Both the position numbers and the translations under genes were made by a program. DNA of 64,000 nt from Pseudomonas sp. QS1027. Its GTDB lineage: Bacteria; Pseudomonadota; Gammaproteobacteria; Pseudomonadales; Pseudomonadaceae. Positions 11,844-19,696 of the stretch are shown here, in pieces. Within the stretch, counting starts at the first letter, position 1. Every line of letters begins with the position of its first letter. The notes under the pieces were generated by a model, which ran no database searches, was not told the origin of the DNA, and worked only from the letters and a program-made list of their open reading frames with translations. Location of the stretch: positions 146,089 to 210,088 of the forward strand of contig NZ_PHSU01000005.1 of NCBI RefSeq assembly GCF_002814235.1, given 5' to 3'.

Positions 11844-13334
11844 TTAATCGAAGGTGATGCCCTGGGCCAGCGGCAATTCCAGCGAGTAGTTCACGGTATT
11901 GGTCTGGCGGCGCATGTAACCGCGCCAGGCGTCCGAACCCGACTCACGACCGCCGCCGGTTTCCTTCTCGCCGCCAAAGGCGCCGCCGATCTCCGCACCG
12001 CTCGGGCCGATGTTGACGTTGGCAATGCCGCAGTCGCTGCCCACCGCCGACATGAACTGCTCGGCCTCGCGTACATCAGTGGTGAAGATGCACGAAGACA
12101 GACCTTGTGGCACCGCATTGTTCAAGCGCAGGGCTTCGGCGAATTCGTTGTAACCGATCACGTAGAGAATCGGTGCAAAGGTTTCGTGGCAGACCACTTC
12201 GCTCTGCTCCGGCATCTCGACGATGGCCGGCGACACGTAATAGGCATTCGGGAATTTGTCCTGCAACTGGCGCTCGCCGCCGAACACCCGGCCGCCTTCG
12301 CTCAGGGCCTGTTCCAGGGCGTCCTGCATGTTCTCGAAGCTTTGCTTGTCAATCAGCGGGCCGACCAGGTTGCCTTCCAGCGGATGGCCGATACGGACCT
12401 TGGAATAGGCCGCCTTCAAGCGGGTGACAATCTCCGCCTTGACCGATTCATGGGCAATCAGACGTCGCAAGCTGGTGCAGCGCTGGCCGGCGGTGCCGAC
12501 GGCGCTGAACAGAATCGCCCGCACGGCCATGTCCAGGTCGGCGCTTGGGCCGAGGATCATCGCGTTGTTGCCGCCCAGTTCCAGGATGCTGCGGGCAAAG
12601 CGCGCGGCGACTTTCGGTGCCACTTCGCGGCCCATGCGGGTGCTGCCGGTGGCGCTGATCAGGGCCACACGCGGGTCATCGACCAGGGCGGCACCGGCAT
12701 CGCGGCCACCGATGATCACCTGGCTCAGGTACTCGGGCGCATCGCTGAAGTTTTTCAGTACACGCTCGAACAGGGCCTGGCAGGCCAGCGCGGTCAGCGG
12801 GGTCTTTTCCGAAGGTTTCCAGATCACCGAGTTACCGCACACCAGCGCCAGGGTGGTGTTCCAGGCCCAGACCGCGACCGGGAAGTTGAAGGCGCTGATC
12901 ACGCCGACCACACCCAGCGGGTGCCAGGACTCACGCATATGGTGGCCCGGACGCTCGGAGGCGATGGTCAAGCCGTACAGCTGGCGCGACAGGCCCACGG
13001 CGAAATCGCAGATATCGATCATTTCCTGCACTTCACCCAGGCCTTCCTGGGTGATCTTGCCGGCTTCCCAGGAGACCAGCTCACCGAGGTCGGCCTTGAA
13101 TTCACGCAACACTTCGCCGAACTGGCGCACCAGCTCGCCACGGCGCGGGGCCGGCACCTTGCGCCAGGCGTCGAAGGCGCGCTCGGCACGGCTGACCTGC
13201 TGCTCGACTTCAGCGGCGCCCTCCCAGTTCACGCCGGCGATGCGGCTGCCGTCGATGGGCGAATGCACGGGCTGTTTGCCCTGTTGATACAGCGCCGGGT
13301 TCACACCAAGACGATCAAGCAATGCGGCAACCAT
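11844..13334 (-). CDS. amaB: Aldehyde dehydrogenase AmaB (piperideine-6-carboxylate / aminoadipate semialdehyde dehydrogenase)
   Basis: 496-aa NAD(P)+-dependent aldehyde dehydrogenase of the ALDH7 (antiquitin) type. WNTTLALVCGNSVIWKPSEK binds cofactor, FSAVGTAGQRCTSLRRL holds the catalytic cysteine, and ELGGNNAMI the general-base glutamate. The arrangement GQRCTS and the tail RRQTNTVNYS fit ALDH7 rather than succinate-semialdehyde enzymes. It oxidises the open-chain form of piperideine-6-carboxylate to 2-aminoadipate, the step after AmaA. Start chosen at the ATG after aggagtgaccccc. A 131-bp REPIN separates it from amaA. Confidence 0.9.
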   Translation of the reverse strand: MVAALLDRLGVNPALYQQGKQPVHSPIDGSRIAGVNWEGAAEVEQQVSRAERAFDAWRKVPAPRRGELVRQFGEVLREFKADLGELVSWEAGKITQEGLGEVQEMIDICDFAVGLSRQLYGLTIASERPGHHMRESWHPLGVVGVISAFNFPVAVWAWNTTLALVCGNSVIWKPSEKTPLTALACQALFERVLKNFSDAPEYLSQVIIGGRDAGAALVDDPRVALISATGSTRMGREVAPKVAARFARSILELGGNNAMILGPSADLDMAVRAILFSAVGTAGQRCTSLRRLIAHESVKAEIVTRLKAAYSKVRIGHPLEGNLVGPLIDKQSFENMQDALEQALSEGGRVFGGERQLQDKFPNAYYVSPAIVEMPEQSEVVCHETFAPILYVIGYNEFAEALRLNNAVPQGLSSCIFTTDVREAEQFMSAVGSDCGIANVNIGPSGAEIGGAFGGEKETGGGRESGSDAWRGYMRRQTNTVNYSLELPLAQGITFD

Positions 13335-13498
13335 GGGGGTCACTCCTGTAGGCAAAAAACGGAACGCTTGCGTCGAAAACAACACGACGATTCAGACCTT
13401 CAGTTGTAGCGGCCTTCAGCTTTGCCAACAAACGACGATTAGGCGAGATATCATTCCATTTATTCATGCAGCGCAAGACAGAAGAAAAAGGCCCGTCC

Positions 13499-14404
13499 AT
13501 GCTGAATAAAAGATACCTGCCTTCGATCACGGCCCTGCAATGCTTCGAAGCCGTCACCCGCCACCTGAGCTTCACCCGCGCGGCAGAAGAGCTGAACCTG
13601 ACCCAGAGCGCCGTGAGCAAACAGGTCGCGCAGCTGGAAGAGCTGTTGCAGCACCTGCTGTTCCGCCGGGTACGGCGACGCCTGCAACTGACGCCGGCCG
13701 GGGATCTGTACCTGGTGGAAGTCCGAAAAATCCTGACCCAGGTGGAGATGTCGACCCACTACCTGCGCTCCTACGGTGGCGAAACCGAAGTCCTGCGGGT
13801 ATCCACGCCCTCGACCTTCGGCGCCCGCTGGCTGGTGCCGCGGCTCAAGGGCTGGCGCCTGCGTCACCCGCATATCCACCTGGACCTGTGCAACGAACAG
13901 GAAGCCGACGACCTGTTGCAGGGCCGCAGCGACCTGGCGTTCTATTTCGGCCAGGGTTCGCGCCCGGGCACCGAGTGCGTGAAGCTGTTCGGTGAAGAGC
14001 TGGTGGCGGTGTGCGCGCCGGGCTGCCTGCCGGAGAAACCCTTCAGCGATCCGACGCAGTTGAGCGAGCTGGTGTTGTTGCAGAACGCCTCGCGGCCCCA
14101 GGCCTGGCACGACTGGTTCGACAGCCAGGGTTATCACACCGAGCACAGTTACCACGGGCCGCGTTTCGAGACGTTCTATATGTGCATCCGCGCCGCCCAG
14201 GTCGGTTGCGGGGTGGCGTTGCTGCCCAGGTTCCTGGTGGAAGAGGAACTGGTCGAGGGCAAGCTGGTGCTCGCCTGGCCCTATGCGATGCCCGGTCATG
14301 ACGCCTATTACCTGGCGTACCCGGAGCATTCGGCGGAGGTGCCGAAGGTGCGGGATTTCGTGAGCTGGATGCTGGAGCAGATCGACAACCCTACTCAGGT
14401 GTGA
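13499..14404 (+). CDS. LysR-family transcriptional regulator of the ama locus
   Basis: 301-aa LysR-type regulator, divergent from amaB across about 165 bp. The winged helix-turn-helix covers residues 4-64 (ALQCFEAVTRHLSFTRAAEE, LTQSAVSKQVAQLEELL), followed by a periplasmic-binding-like effector domain (STPSTFGARWLVPRL onward). The divergent position implies control of amaAB and itself. I start at the second ATG because MLNKRYLPS is the usual beginning and a weak aagg precedes it; an ATG at 13466 would add 11 residues without a ribosome site. Inducer unknown from sequence. Confidence 0.85.
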   Translation: MLNKRYLPSITALQCFEAVTRHLSFTRAAEELNLTQSAVSKQVAQLEELLQHLLFRRVRRRLQLTPAGDLYLVEVRKILTQVEMSTHYLRSYGGETEVLRVSTPSTFGARWLVPRLKGWRLRHPHIHLDLCNEQEADDLLQGRSDLAFYFGQGSRPGTECVKLFGEELVAVCAPGCLPEKPFSDPTQLSELVLLQNASRPQAWHDWFDSQGYHTEHSYHGPRFETFYMCIRAAQVGCGVALLPRFLVEEELVEGKLVLAWPYAMPGHDAYYLAYPEHSAEVPKVRDFVSWMLEQIDNPTQV

Positions 14405-14445
14405 TCTCCCTGCTGCAGACACACCGCTTCATGAACACCGCAAAA

Positions 14446-14536
14446 CTTGTAGGAGCGGCCGGTCGACGCTCGATTGCCCGCGAAGCTTTTGGCGGTCTCA
14501 CAGGCCTCTTCGCTGGCAAGCCATGCTCCTGCAGAG
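14446..14536. repeat. REP pair (TGTAGGAGC type), one arm interrupted
   Basis: cttgtaggagc at the left and gctcctgcagag at the right bracket two gcgaagc / cttcgctggcaagcc arms. The left core differs from the usual gggcttgcccgcgaag by the segment gccggtcgacgctcgattg. It lies in the 250-bp gap before pncB; no other feature is seen there. Confidence 0.7.
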
Positions 14537-14655
14537 GGTGTTGTCGCTTAAAAAATCGCTGGTAAAACCGCCAGCGGATATGCGCCACTAGCAGCCTTCA
14601 TTCAAGAACTGCCAGGACGCCGCCGCAGCGCGCGACTGGCATGGAGATACCCGTT

Positions 14656-15855
14656 ATGAGCGATAAGGCCTTTGGCGATCGCATTGTGCAGAACCTGCTG
14701 GACACCGACTTCTACAAGCTGACCATGATGCAGGCGGTGCTGCACAACTACCCCAACGTCGAAGTCGAATGGGATTTCCGCTGCCGCAACAGTGAAGACC
14801 TGCGTCCGTACCTGGCGGAAATCCGCTACCAGGTCGAACGCCTCGCCGAACTGAGCCTGAGCGCCGACCAATTGGGCTTCCTGGAGCGCATCAGCTTCCT
14901 CAAGCCGGACTTCCTGCGCTTCCTCGGCCTGTTCCGCTTCAACCTGCGCTATATCCACACCGGGATCGAGAACGGCGAGCTGTTTATCCGCCTGCGCGGC
15001 CCGTGGCTGCATGTGATCCTGTTCGAAGTGCCGCTGCTGGCCATCGTCAGCGAAGTGCGCAACCGTTATCGCTATCAGGAAACCCTGCTGAGCCAGGCCC
15101 GCGAACAGCTATACCGCAAGTTCGACTGGCTGAACGCCAATGCCTCCCCCGAAGAGCTGTCGGAGCTGCAGGTCGCCGACTTCGGCACCCGCCGGCGCTT
15201 CTCCTACCGGGTCCAGGAAGAAGTGGTCAGCGTGCTCAAGCACGACTTCCCCGGACGCTTCGTCGGCACCAGCAACGTGCACCTGGCCCGCGAATTCGAC
15301 ATGAAGCCCCTGGGCACCATGGCCCACGAATGGATCATGGCCCACCAGCAACTCGGTCCGCGCCTGATCGACAGCCAGATCGCCGCGCTCGACTGCTGGG
15401 TTCGCGAATACCGCGGCCTGCTCGGCATCGCCCTGACCGACTGCATCACCACCGATGCCTTCCTCACGGATTTTGACCTGTACTTCGCCAAGCTCTTCGA
15501 CGGTTTGCGCCACGATTCCGGCGATCCGGTGATCTGGGCCGAAAAATGCATCAATCGTTATCACCAGCTGGGCATCGACCCGATGAGCAAGACCCTGGTG
15601 TTTTCCGACAGCCTCAGTCTGCCCAAGGCCCTGGGGATATTCCGGGCGCTGCGCGGTCGGATCAATGTCAGCTTCGGCATCGGCACCAACCTCACCTGCG
15701 ACATCGAGGGGGTGGAACCGATGAGCATCGTGCTTAAAATGACCGCCTGCAACGGCCAGCCCGTGGCGAAGATCTCCGACGAGCCGGGCAAGGCCCAGTG
15801 CAAGGACCCGAACTTCGTGGCCTACCTGCGCCATGTGTTCCAGGTCCCCGGCTAG
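14656..15855 (+). CDS. pncB: Nicotinate phosphoribosyltransferase
   Basis: 399-aa cytosolic enzyme that makes nicotinate mononucleotide from nicotinate and PRPP with ATP, entering the Preiss-Handler NAD salvage route. The start [20 protein letters not shown] is the family N-terminus, VEWDFRCRN follows, and the phosphoribosylated-His region is GLRHDSGDP with [10 protein letters not shown] near the C-terminus. The 14656 ATG is preferred because ggag lies 11 nt upstream, within the codons that a 14641 start would use. nadE follows on the same strand after 59 bp, so the pair likely forms an operon. Confidence 0.96.
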   Translation: MSDKAFGDRIVQNLLDTDFYKLTMMQAVLHNYPNVEVEWDFRCRNSEDLRPYLAEIRYQVERLAELSLSADQLGFLERISFLKPDFLRFLGLFRFNLRYIHTGIENGELFIRLRGPWLHVILFEVPLLAIVSEVRNRYRYQETLLSQAREQLYRKFDWLNANASPEELSELQVADFGTRRRFSYRVQEEVVSVLKHDFPGRFVGTSNVHLAREFDMKPLGTMAHEWIMAHQQLGPRLIDSQIAALDCWVREYRGLLGIALTDCITTDAFLTDFDLYFAKLFDGLRHDSGDPVIWAEKCINRYHQLGIDPMSKTLVFSDSLSLPKALGIFRALRGRINVSFGIGTNLTCDIEGVEPMSIVLKMTACNGQPVAKISDEPGKAQCKDPNFVAYLRHVFQVPG

Positions 15856-15914
15856 AGACTCGCCCAACCGTACCGATCAACCTGTTCCAGACCCCATCCC
15901 GCAAGGAGTGAATC

Positions 15915-16742
15915 ATGCAAGCCGTACAGCGCCAGATTGCTGAACAGCTCAAGGTCCAGCCACCGTTCGCCGACCAGGCCGCCCTCGAAGCCGAAGTGGC
16001 GCGGCGGATCGCCTTTATCCAGGATTGCCTGCTGAACTCCGGGCTCAAGACCCTGGTGCTGGGTATCAGCGGCGGCGTCGACTCGCTGACCGCCGGCCTC
16101 CTGGCCCAGCGCGCCATGCATGAGCTGCGCGAGCGCACCGGCCACCAGGATTACCGCTTCATTGCGGTGCGCCTGCCGTACGAAACCCAGTTCGACGAAC
16201 ACGAAGCCCAGGCCTCGGTGGACTTTATCGCCCCCGACGAGCGCCACACGGTGAATATCGGCCCGGCGGTCAAGTCGCTGGCAGCGGAAGTCGCCGCCTT
16301 CGAAGGCAAGGCCGCGGTGTCGCGAGACTTCGTCCTCGGCAATACCAAGGCGCGCATCCGCATGGTCGCCCAGTACACCATCGCCGGCGCCGCCCATGGC
16401 CTGGTGATCGGCACCGACCACGCGGCAGAAGCGGTGATGGGCTTCTTCACCAAGTTCGGTGACGGCGCCTGCGACCTGGCGCCCTTGAGCGGGCTGGTGA
16501 AAAACCAGGTCCGGGCCATCGCCCGGCACTTCGGCGCTCCGGAGTTCCTGGTGGAAAAAATCCCCACCGCCGACCTCGAAGACCTGGCACCGGGCAAGCC
16601 CGACGAAGCCTCCCACGGCGTGACCTATGCCGAGATCGACGCCTTCCTGCACGGCGAGCCAGTGCGTCAGGAAGCCTTCGACATCATCTGTCGGACCTAC
16701 GAAAAAACTCATCACAAACGTGAGATGCCATTTGCACCGTGA
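15915..16742 (+). CDS. nadE: NH3-dependent NAD+ synthetase
   Basis: 275-aa enzyme that amidates nicotinate adenine dinucleotide to NAD+ with ammonia and ATP. The PP-loop is [18 protein letters not shown] near residue 50, with [20 protein letters not shown] and [14 protein letters not shown] further on. It is the short form without an N-terminal glutaminase domain. An aaggag site precedes the ATG. Paired with pncB it completes salvage of nicotinate to NAD, apart from the adenylyltransferase NadD encoded elsewhere. Confidence 0.96.
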   Translation: MQAVQRQIAEQLKVQPPFADQAALEAEVARRIAFIQDCLLNSGLKTLVLGISGGVDSLTAGLLAQRAMHELRERTGHQDYRFIAVRLPYETQFDEHEAQASVDFIAPDERHTVNIGPAVKSLAAEVAAFEGKAAVSRDFVLGNTKARIRMVAQYTIAGAAHGLVIGTDHAAEAVMGFFTKFGDGACDLAPLSGLVKNQVRAIARHFGAPEFLVEKIPTADLEDLAPGKPDEASHGVTYAEIDAFLHGEPVRQEAFDIICRTYEKTHHKREMPFAP

Positions 16743-16851
16743 TTGAGTTGGCGGGAATGTCGTAGGAAACGTCTCTTTTTCCGCCTAACACTTGAGGCAG
16801 CATCGGTCACTGGGCAGTCTTCGCCGCATCCAGTTGGCAGGGCCCCATCCG

Positions 16852-17547
16852 ATGCTGCTCAATCGCAAATACCCCAAATTGCACGCGCAATCCGTGTTCC
16901 GCCACCCGTGGTTTTTTCCGCTGCTCGGCGCGCTCGGGGTGATCTGCTGGGTTGCCACCGCCGCCAGCACGCCGGACCAGCATGCCGCCGGCCAACCCAG
17001 TGCCGCGCATTTTCTGCTGATCGCCCAGATGCCGGCGCAAATCGCCTTGCGGGCCAACGCGCACTACATCCCGAGCACCAACCAGGCCGGCTGCCCCTAT
17101 CAACCGCCGGTGCTGCACTTCAATACCCCCCTCGCCGACACACCGCGCAGCTCCGACTTCAAGGTGCCCCTGGGCTACGAATTGCCTGACTGCAAGCTGC
17201 ATCTGAGTGAAGTGGACTTCGAGACCGAGGCGTTCTACGGACCTGACAACCTGAACCGCAGCATCACCCATGGCGGCTCGATTGCCGTGCGCGACAACCT
17301 GCGACCGGGAGTGTCGGGTTTTCCAAGCTCGGGGGAAAAACAGTATGAGGGCTTGTGCGACTGGGAGATTACCGACCCCGAAGCCCTCTTCGGACCTGGC
17401 CAGGTACTCACCTGCCATGCGCTGGACGATCAGGGGCGGGTGATCGGCGGGAATCGCAAACCCTCCCGGCTCGGCGGAACCCTGAGCCTGGAGGACCTGC
17501 AAGGCAAACGTATTCGCCTGAATCTCAAGATGAAGGAGCAACCCTGA
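16852..17547 (+). CDS. Unknown protein with one N-terminal membrane anchor
   Basis: 231-aa protein I do not recognise. Residues 20-38 form one hydrophobic segment (WFFPLLGALGVICWVATAAS), the remainder is soluble and probably periplasmic, with four cysteines (in QAGCPY, LPDCKL, GLCDWE, LTCHAL) that could form two disulfides. The C-terminal half has a repetitive beta-like look ending LNLKMKEQP. An alternative start at 16792 adds 20 residues; no ribosome site clearly decides. It lies between nadE and the convergent azurin gene; in P. aeruginosa this interval holds a different gene, as far as I recall. Confidence 0.65.
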   Translation: MLLNRKYPKLHAQSVFRHPWFFPLLGALGVICWVATAASTPDQHAAGQPSAAHFLLIAQMPAQIALRANAHYIPSTNQAGCPYQPPVLHFNTPLADTPRSSDFKVPLGYELPDCKLHLSEVDFETEAFYGPDNLNRSITHGGSIAVRDNLRPGVSGFPSSGEKQYEGLCDWEITDPEALFGPGQVLTCHALDDQGRVIGGNRKPSRLGGTLSLEDLQGKRIRLNLKMKEQP

Positions 17548-17565
17548 CCGCTGGGCCAGGGTTGC
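17538..17565. terminator. Hairpin between convergent genes
   Basis: gcaaccctg and cagggttgc form a 9-bp stem with a 10-nt loop, overlapping the end of the 231-aa gene and lying 9 bp from the azurin stop. No clear T tract, so terminator function is tentative. Confidence 0.5.
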
Positions 17566-17573
17566 GGCGCGGG

Positions 17574-18020
17574 TTACTTGACCTCGAGCTTGCCTTTCAT
17601 GATCGAATTGTGGCCCGGGAACGAGCAGAAGAACTCGTAGTCCTCACCGGCGGTCAGTTTCGACACGTCGAAGGTGACCGAGTCTTTTTCACCGGCACCG
17701 ATGATCTTGGTGTGGGCGATGATGCGGGTGTCGCCGTCTTTCAGGTAGTTCTTGTCGATCCCGGCGCTCATGCCATCGGTCGCGATCCCGGTCATGTCGG
17801 AGGCCTTGCTCAGCACCCAGTTATGGCCCATGACGTTCTTCGGCAGACTGCCGGCATGGCTCAGGTTCACGGTGAAGTTCTTGCAGCTCTTGTCGACGGA
17901 GATTTCCTTGACGGTGAAGGACATCTGGTCGGTGGAGTCGACATCGACCGAGCATTCGGCGGCAAGCAATTGGCCACTGGCGAGGGCCAACAGGGATACC
18001 GCAACAACTTTGGCGAACAT
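17574..18020 (-). CDS. azu: Azurin, periplasmic blue copper protein
   Basis: 148-aa precursor. The signal peptide ([16 protein letters not shown]...LLA) is followed by mature [15 protein letters not shown]. Type 1 copper ligands are visible: His in MGHNWVL, then Cys, His and Met in [13 protein letters not shown]; a disulfide pair is in ECSV and KSCKN. Azurin carries electrons in the periplasm to nitrite reductase or peroxidase systems. The ATG follows ggagattcacc. An ANR-like box lies about 75 bp upstream, consistent with low-oxygen control known for azu in P. aeruginosa. Confidence 0.98.
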   Translation of the reverse strand: MFAKVVAVSLLALASGQLLAAECSVDVDSTDQMSFTVKEISVDKSCKNFTVNLSHAGSLPKNVMGHNWVLSKASDMTGIATDGMSAGIDKNYLKDGDTRIIAHTKIIGAGEKDSVTFDVSKLTAGEDYEFFCSFPGHNSIMKGKLEVK

Positions 18021-18094
18021 GGTGAATCTCCAAGGCAGGGTATGAAAATCAAGGGCTAAAATGGGGAGAATAGCCAAAATCGGGCTCAGTTCTC

Positions 18095-18108
18095 CTGATC
18101 TGCATCAA
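18095..18108. promoter_or_regulatory. ANR/FNR-type box upstream of azu
   Basis: ctgatctgcatcaa matches TTGAT-N4-ATCAA at nine of ten defined positions and lies 75 bp upstream of the azurin start codon. ANR control of azurin is established in P. aeruginosa; here it is inferred from the match. Confidence 0.6.
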
Positions 18109-18110
18109 CA

Positions 18111-18124
18111 GATTGTATACAATC
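18111..18124. promoter_or_regulatory. 14-bp palindrome resembling a GntR-family operator
   Basis: gattgtatacaatc is perfectly self-complementary, and a further half-like copy ggatacaatc follows at 18143-18152. The TTGTATACAA core is typical of GntR/FCD regulator operators. It sits two bases beyond the ANR-like box and upstream of both azu (minus) and the small ORF at 18216 (plus). Confidence 0.45.
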
Positions 18125-18215
18125 CTATGCTATCGCTTCGATGGATACAATCAAACAGCCAGACGAACCGGCGCCCCCTAACATTAGGACGTTCTCAGCC
18201 AACGGAGCGTCTACC

Positions 18216-18305
18216 ATGTCTATTAACAGCCTGCTGCAAAGCTTGCTCGCCGCTTACGCCTGCGGGGCCAGCGGTACCTTTGAAAGGCCCTCGCGCGAGG
18301 TTTAA
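18216..18305 (+). CDS. Possible 29-aa small protein
   Basis: ATG to TAA encodes MSINSLLQSLLAAYACGASG followed by a charged tail FERPSREV. A good ribosome site (ggagcgtctacc) precedes the ATG, and it lies in an otherwise gene-free 420-bp stretch between azu and the 58-aa gene. The first half could form a short amphipathic helix. No function is assigned, and chance occurrence is possible. Confidence 0.35.
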   Translation: MSINSLLQSLLAAYACGASGTFERPSREV

Positions 18306-18440
18306 TCCTTGGAGAGTCGCCGGCCAGCCTTTACTCTGGGGCCACGCTTGTCGCCGTAAACCATTGTTTCGTGTGCTGCGCCACGAACACAGGCAGAATA
18401 CGCGCCGCTCAACCTCACCTTCGACCCCAGAGGATCGCCC

Positions 18441-18617
18441 ATGGCCAAACCCAATTACTCCTTTGCCAAACGTCAGCGCGACCTGGCCAAAGAGCAGAAG
18501 AAAGAGGAAAAACTGCAACGCAAGAAAACCACCGCAGAAGAAGAGGCCGCGGCCTTGTTGAATCCGGAAGCGGAAGGCGAAGAAACCGAGGCGCAAGATC
18601 CAACGCCGAACGCCTGA
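18441..18617 (+). CDS. Small, highly charged 58-aa protein
   Basis: MAKPNYSFAKRQRDLAKEQK followed by a Lys/Glu-rich helix (KEEKLQRKKTTAEEEAAALL) and an acidic tail ending DPTPNA. A gagg site lies 9 nt before the ATG. The composition (basic N-terminal half, acidic C-terminus, coiled-coil tendency) and the start resemble small conserved proteins common in Pseudomonas whose role is unknown. No homologous neighbours to guide function. Confidence 0.7.
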   Translation: MAKPNYSFAKRQRDLAKEQKKEEKLQRKKTTAEEEAAALLNPEAEGEETEAQDPTPNA

Positions 18618-18625
18618 TCGCACCG

Positions 18626-18755
18626 AGCTCTGCTCCTACAGATTCAGGGCGTACGCAAAATCCGCGCTCGACGCCAAACTGTAGGAGCCGGGCTTGCCCG
18701 CGAAGGGGCCCTCAGGACCGCCAAAAGCTTCGCGAGCAAGCTCTGTTCCCACAGG
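18626..18755. repeat. REP elements (TGTAGGAGC type)
   Basis: tgctcctacag at 18631-18641 faces ctgtaggagccgggcttgcc at 18679-18698, which continues cgcgaagggg; a third degenerate arm (cgcgagcaagctctgttcccacag) ends near 18754. They fill the gap between the 58-aa gene and the convergent transglutaminase gene. Confidence 0.75.
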
Positions 18756-18784
18756 TTCCGTAGCGTTTCGAAGTCACATCCGGC

Positions 18785-19696
18785 TCAGTTGGCCGACCGC
18801 CCCACATCCCCCATCGGCATCACCGTCACCTGCACTTCAGGGTCATGGTTGCCGCCCCCCAGAATCACCCCACGCAACGGCGACACATCGGAGAAATCCC
18901 GGCCCCAGGCCAGGGTGATGTGCTCCAGGGCCGGCTGCACATTGTTGGTTGGATCGAAATCCACCCAGCCCGACACCGGACAGAACACCGACACCCAGGC
19001 ATGGGAGGCATCGGCACCGATCAGGCGCGGCTGGCCGGGCGGTGGCTGGGTCAGCAGATAACCACTGACATAACGCGCCGCCAGGCCACGCGAGCGCAGG
19101 CAGGCGAGCATCAGGTGGGCAAAGTCCTGGCAAACCCCGCGCCGCCGCTCCAGCACCTCCACCAGCGGCGTGGCGACCTGGGTCGCTTCGGCATCGAAGG
19201 TGAACTCGCTGAAGATTTTCTCCATCAATGCCTGGACGCCCATCAGCAAGGGACGTCCGCTGGGGAAGCAGCTCTCGGAAAACTCGACGAAGCTTTTCTT
19301 CAGATGCACGTAAGGCGATTCGAAGCGATAACGGCAGGCTTCGAGAATTTCCGGATTCAACGCCTGGCCGCTGTAGGTCAGGGCATTGCGCGTGTCATCC
19401 CAGGCGGCTGACACATTGAAATCCACCGCCGGCCGCGCCAGCACCTCGACATTCAGCCAGGCATTGACCAGCAACTCGTCATGGGGCCGCTCGAACGCCA
19501 ACCGGGTCAACGGATTGCCGAACACATCGAGCTCATCCCGGCGACTGGTGGGTTCCGGGCTGATCTTCAACATCTGCTCGCTGCACACTTGCCAGTCACA
19601 AGCCCGCGGCCACAGGTGGGCGAGTTGCTGGGCCAGGGACACCGGGCTGTCGTAGTGATAATGGGTATCGTGGAAAATCTGGTAGAGGGCACTCAT
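18785..19696 (-). CDS. Transglutaminase-like cysteine peptidase-fold protein
   Basis: 303-aa cytoplasmic protein. The N-terminal beta domain begins YQIFHDTHYHYDSPVSLAQQ; the transglutaminase core supplies the triad Cys in RRGVCQDFAHLMLACLRSRG, His in DASHAWVSVF and Asp in WVDFDPTNN. Such proteins are found with circularly permuted ATP-grasp and alpha-E proteins and are thought to form or cleave amide bonds on an unknown peptide tag or substrate. The ATG overlaps the upstream stop by one base (tgATG), so translation is coupled to the ATP-grasp gene. Confidence 0.85.
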   Translation of the reverse strand: MSALYQIFHDTHYHYDSPVSLAQQLAHLWPRACDWQVCSEQMLKISPEPTSRRDELDVFGNPLTRLAFERPHDELLVNAWLNVEVLARPAVDFNVSAAWDDTRNALTYSGQALNPEILEACRYRFESPYVHLKKSFVEFSESCFPSGRPLLMGVQALMEKIFSEFTFDAEATQVATPLVEVLERRRGVCQDFAHLMLACLRSRGLAARYVSGYLLTQPPPGQPRLIGADASHAWVSVFCPVSGWVDFDPTNNVQPALEHITLAWGRDFSDVSPLRGVILGGGNHDPEVQVTVMPMGDVGRSAN

